From Bacteroidales bacterium (GTDB taxonomy: Bacteria; Bacteroidota; Bacteroidia; Bacteroidales; WCHB1-69), in assembly GCA_017618435.1 (NCBI GenBank), contig JAFZUH010000253.1, positions 1-7,216 of the forward strand: a DNA stretch of 7,216 nucleotides, written 5' to 3'. The translations under genes were made by a program, and so were the position numbers. Positions 6,575 to 7,216 of the stretch are shown piece by piece; position 1 is the first letter of the stretch, and each line of letters begins with the position of its first letter. The notes beneath the pieces are model-generated. The model saw only the letters and a program-made list of their open reading frames with translations. It did no database searches and was not told the DNA's origin.

Positions 6575-6898
6575 TTATTTTTTCTTTTTTTCCGGTGTTC
6601 TAAAATACACTTGTCCGTCCAGAAACTCCTGTTCAGCCAACAATGTCGGTTTGGGCATTTGTTCATAATAACGAACCAATTCTATTTGTTCTTTGTTTTC
6701 AACACCGTCTTCACTATTGTCATGTGCAGAAAAATCATGGACTTTTTCATCCAATTCTTCTTTCAAATCATTAGAAATCTGATCCGCTCTTTTGGACATA
6801 ATCACTACAGATTCATAAATATTACCTGTTTGCACGTCAAAATCGTTCAAATCACGAGTGATTGTCGTATTGGTTGTTTTTATTTTCTTATAATCCAT
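6575..6898 (-). CDS. rpoZ: RNA polymerase omega subunit, Bacteroidetes type
   Basis: Omega binds the beta' subunit and aids RNA polymerase assembly. The 107-residue product has the Bacteroidetes form: MDYKKIKTTNTTITRDLNDF, then TGNIYESVVIMSKRADQIS corresponding to the omega/Rpb6 core helices, an acidic middle (DNSEDGVENKEQIE), and a conserved end with PKPTLLAEQEFLDGQVYFR followed by a lysine tail. It is too divergent to resemble E. coli omega at a glance, and identification rests on this phylum-specific pattern together with its place between bamD and coaBC. The start is 8 bases after the bamD stop and the stop is 9 bases before the coaBC ATG, so the three are almost certainly cotranscribed. 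Confidence 0.88.
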   Translation of the reverse strand: MDYKKIKTTNTTITRDLNDFDVQTGNIYESVVIMSKRADQISNDLKEELDEKVHDFSAHDNSEDGVENKEQIELVRYYEQMPKPTLLAEQEFLDGQVYFRTPEKKKK

Positions 6899-6906
6899 TT
6901 TATTTA

Positions 6907-7216
6907 TTAATTATTGTTATTTAATATTTTATTTCTTTTTTTCAAAGCATCGGCAGCCATACGTTCCGCTTCGGGCAAAAATTTTGACTGTTCGTTTTTC
7001 GCCCTCAACTTATTGGTATAATCTATCACCATTTGATAACGTTCCAATTTTTTGCTTTCCACACTATTTTGAGCATATTTTTGACTATTTTTCACCAAAT
7101 AGAACAAGGCTTCTTCCGCATATATACTTTCGGGATAATCCTTGAGCATATTTTCCAGACAAATTTGAGCGGCTTTGTATTTTTCCGTGTTATAATACAT
7201 TTGCCCAACGCTGAAA
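6907..7216 (-). CDS. bamD: Outer membrane assembly factor BamD, C-terminal part (cut by window edge)
   Basis: BamD is a periplasmic TPR-repeat lipoprotein of the BAM complex, which inserts beta-barrel proteins into the outer membrane. Only the last 102 residues are present; the frame stays open to base 7216 (FSVGQMYYNTEKYKAA), so the Met at 7200 is internal and not the start. The visible part has TPR-like helices (MYYNTEKYKAAQICLENML, YPESIYAEEALFYLV) and the block NSVESKKLERYQMVIDYTN, which matches the end of Bacteroidetes BamD, closing with an Asn-rich tail. The N-terminal lipoprotein signal and the operon promoter lie beyond the window. As the first visible gene of the minus-strand run, it leads into rpoZ after 8 bases. 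Confidence 0.87.
   Translation of the reverse strand, partial: FSVGQMYYNTEKYKAAQICLENMLKDYPESIYAEEALFYLVKNSQKYAQNSVESKKLERYQMVIDYTNKLRAKNEQSKFLPEAERMAADALKKRNKILNNNN

Overview
The window looks like a stretch of core chromosome from a low-GC member of the Bacteroidota, most likely Bacteroidales. Three things point that way. The minus-strand gene order bamD, rpoZ, coaBC, DUF4835 (PorD-like), recN is characteristic of that phylum. The omega subunit is of the divergent Bacteroidetes type. The one promoter I can propose fits the Bacteroidetes TTTG / TAnnTTTG pattern rather than the E. coli one. I see no mobile elements, CRISPR arrays, tRNA or rRNA genes, or signs of recent transfer.

Left part, plus strand (1-2258). 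A small ribosomal protein gene, rpmF (L32), ends at 216 and is followed by an intrinsic terminator at 246-272. Its conserved N-terminus begins on an ATA codon, with no ATG, GTG or TTG available, which is the oddest thing in the window. A promoter candidate at 291-321 then leads into a two-gene unit: an RluB/RsuA-family 23S rRNA pseudouridine synthase with a long basic N-terminal tail, and dapF (diaminopimelate epimerase). The stop codon of the first gene directly abuts the start codon of the second.

Right part, minus strand (7216 down to 2250). Six genes are read in one direction with gaps of 11 bases or less or with short overlaps: the C-terminal part of bamD (cut by the window edge), rpoZ, coaBC, the DUF4835/PorD-like exported protein, recN, and a zinc-ribbon Nudix hydrolase. 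This is almost certainly one operon. It combines outer-membrane assembly, transcription, coenzyme A synthesis, a probable type IX secretion factor, DNA repair and nucleotide clean-up.

The two units converge tail to tail: the last 9 bases of dapF and of the Nudix gene overlap, and no ordinary terminator lies between them. Nothing here amounts to a clearly new system. The points worth a second look are the non-AUG start of rpmF, the overlapping convergent ends with a hairpin inside the Nudix gene, and the basic RluB tail.
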